Origin: Bacteroidales bacterium
Lineage (GTDB): Bacteria > Bacteroidota > Bacteroidia > Bacteroidales > P3
Assembly: GCA_031286005.1 (NCBI GenBank)
Contig: JAITVC010000306.1
Location: 1-6,307 of the forward strand
DNA: 6,307 bases
Direction: 5' to 3'
The translations under genes and the position numbers were made by a program. This document shows, piece after piece, positions 5,106 through 6,307 of the stretch. Position 1 is the stretch's first letter, and the number at the start of each line of letters is the position of its first letter. The notes below the pieces were generated by a model that saw nothing but the letters and a program-made list of their open reading frames with translations, did no database searches and had not been told where the DNA came from.

Positions 5106-6307
5106 CTAATAAACAATCCATTGAGAATGTTTAAGTGAGCCCGTATTCTTTATTTTTTTATTTTTTCTTAACTCTGCTAATAAATTGTTTATTTTAATTT
5201 TTCGATTTGTGTTGCTCATCCATTCTGGTAATTTATTCCAAAGTAATTCGTCAATATCTCGCCTTGTTAGTGATTTGTGTTGAGATATTGCTCTTATTAT
5301 AAAGTCTAAATAATATTGCTTATCAAATGCTTTATTTTTTGTATATTCTGCCTTTTGGTCCGTTTTTTGAGCTATATCAAGACTGACATAATAGTTCGGT
5401 TTTCGACCTTCAATCAAATGCTTTTGTTTTAATTTCTTTGCAGATTCATCATTGATAAATTGTTTTTTTTGCACCTTATCAAGCAAAACAACTTCTCCCA
5501 AAGTCAATTCGTCTTTCTTTTCTATCAATAATTTGGAATAGTTTATGTCAATTTCATGCCCATAAATCTCCAATATTACATTTTCATTTGTTGATTTACT
5601 GTAATCAGGTAATGGAAAATAACGATCTCTCTGATTTTTGCTCATTTTGTTGATGCCATATCCCATTGAATCAATCATATCAAGATTAACCATTGCTTCT
5701 GTCAACCATTTATTACGATATATTTTAGGAGTTTTAGCTCCTAAAATATATTCATCGGGAGTTCCTTCAATAAAATCCCCTGCATTTTCAAAAATCAATT
5801 TATTGATTTGTTCAGTGAGAATAATTCGAGAATTTTTACGATAATCTTGATGTGCGATGCAGTTGTTTAATGCTTCCAAAATAACTTCTGAACTATACTT
5901 ATCCACACTTAATCCAACTAACTGGGTATTAGGGAAGAATTTGTATGCAACATTGCGGATACGTTTGAGAACATCATTTACCGTCAGGAGAAACGGTGTC
6001 TCAAAATGTTGATAGGCTTGCTCCTCTGTATCCAATTTCCATGTGATTTGTGCAACCGCAGGAGAAATATGATATGCAGATTTAGGTTTGCCAAGTAAAA
6101 TGATGGCGGCATTTGTTATTTTCCCGTCAATCGTAACGTTGGCTTTATCCAAAAATGTCTCGTCACTCCATGTATCCACCTCATCAGCAATGGCTCGATG
6201 TTCTTTGGCTTCCTTGAATTTCTGACGAGCTTTGGATATTGCATTTTTATCCAAAACATCAATCGTAACATTTGAAACAATCTCACGAGACCAATCTTTG
6301 TTTAAAA
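5106..6307 (-). CDS. AlbA_2/HATPase_c_4-type ATP-binding regulator (COG2865-like), N-terminus outside window
   Basis: The frame is open from the right edge (first full codon at 6305) to the stop at 5106, giving 399 residues. No in-window codon is the true start: the opening LNKDWSREIVSNVTIDVLDK is the conserved linker that follows an N-terminal AlbA_2 (Schlafen-like) nucleic-acid-binding domain in this family. Next come FLDKANVTIDGKITNAAIILLGKP (about 51-74) and a GHKL-type ATP-binding half: the N-box-like LEALNNCIAHQDYRKNSRI (about 143-161), FENAGDFIEG (about 172-181) and MGYGINKM (about 214-221). The C-terminus (about 245-399) is lysine-rich and looks like winged-helix DNA-binding modules (GEVVLLDKVQ, SLTRRDIDELL, INNLLAELRKNKKIKN). 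Relatives are annotated as putative transcriptional regulators or RecG-like helicases; no helicase motifs are visible here. Composition is far more AT-rich than glnS or kbl, suggesting horizontal acquisition. Biochemical role is unproven. Confidence 0.88.
   Translation of the reverse strand, partial: LNKDWSREIVSNVTIDVLDKNAISKARQKFKEAKEHRAIADEVDTWSDETFLDKANVTIDGKITNAAIILLGKPKSAYHISPAVAQITWKLDTEEQAYQHFETPFLLTVNDVLKRIRNVAYKFFPNTQLVGLSVDKYSSEVILEALNNCIAHQDYRKNSRIILTEQINKLIFENAGDFIEGTPDEYILGAKTPKIYRNKWLTEAMVNLDMIDSMGYGINKMSKNQRDRYFPLPDYSKSTNENVILEIYGHEIDINYSKLLIEKKDELTLGEVVLLDKVQKKQFINDESAKKLKQKHLIEGRKPNYYVSLDIAQKTDQKAEYTKNKAFDKQYYLDFIIRAISQHKSLTRRDIDELLWNKLPEWMSNTNRKIKINNLLAELRKNKKIKNTGSLKHSQWIVY

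Noticed and set aside
5106..6254. Start of the regulator at TTG 6254
   Set aside because: The frame stays open to the window edge and the upstream residues (KDWSREIVSNVTIDVL) match the family's conserved linker, so the true start is beyond 6307.

Overview
The window looks like a chromosomal segment of a Bacteroidales-type bacterium (phylum Bacteroidota). Three things suggest this: at least three probable promoters carry the Bacteroidota -7 element TATCTTTG (consensus TAnnTTTG), starts lack Shine-Dalgarno sequences, and the protein repertoire fits (GlnRS of the glutaminyl/glutamate class I type, a Kbl-type glycine C-acetyltransferase, a small secreted protein with an MKK...SFAQ signal peptide, and an AlbA_2/HATPase regulator). 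The assignment is inferred from these signals; no rRNA or other strong taxonomic marker is present.

Layout from left to right. (1) Positions 1-631, minus strand: a two-gene cassette made of a 55-residue small protein whose stop codon overlaps by one base the start of a zeta-toxin-like P-loop kinase/ATPase. The kinase runs off the left edge. This looks like a toxin-antitoxin-type pair. (2) Positions 632-784: a divergent promoter region in which a perfect 24-base inverted repeat carries the -7 element of both the cassette and glnS. (3) Positions 785-2431, plus strand: glnS, with a strong hairpin terminator. (4) Positions 2543-3229, minus strand: a secreted protein of unknown function with its own terminator and promoter, convergent with glnS. 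(5) Positions 3230-3741: a non-housekeeping stretch. It holds a 30-base palindrome, a 46-codon coding-like remnant on the minus strand, and a tandem array of 83-84 bp units. Each unit contains two small hairpins, giving six hairpins spaced alternately 41 and 42 bp. (6) Positions 3742-4932, minus strand: kbl, complete. (7) Positions 4933-5105: a very AT-rich spacer with a short ATT microsatellite. (8) Positions 5106-6307, minus strand: an AT-rich gene for an AlbA_2/HATPase_c_4-type ATP-binding regulator, missing its N-terminus at the right edge.

The housekeeping genes glnS (translation) and kbl (threonine/glycine metabolism) are interspersed with accessory modules: the toxin-like cassette, the repeat array with gene remnant, and the AT-rich regulator. 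I see no evidence that these genes form one pathway. The least explained items are the hairpin array at 3437-3720 with its adjoining remnant, and the mirrored divergent promoter at 645-753.
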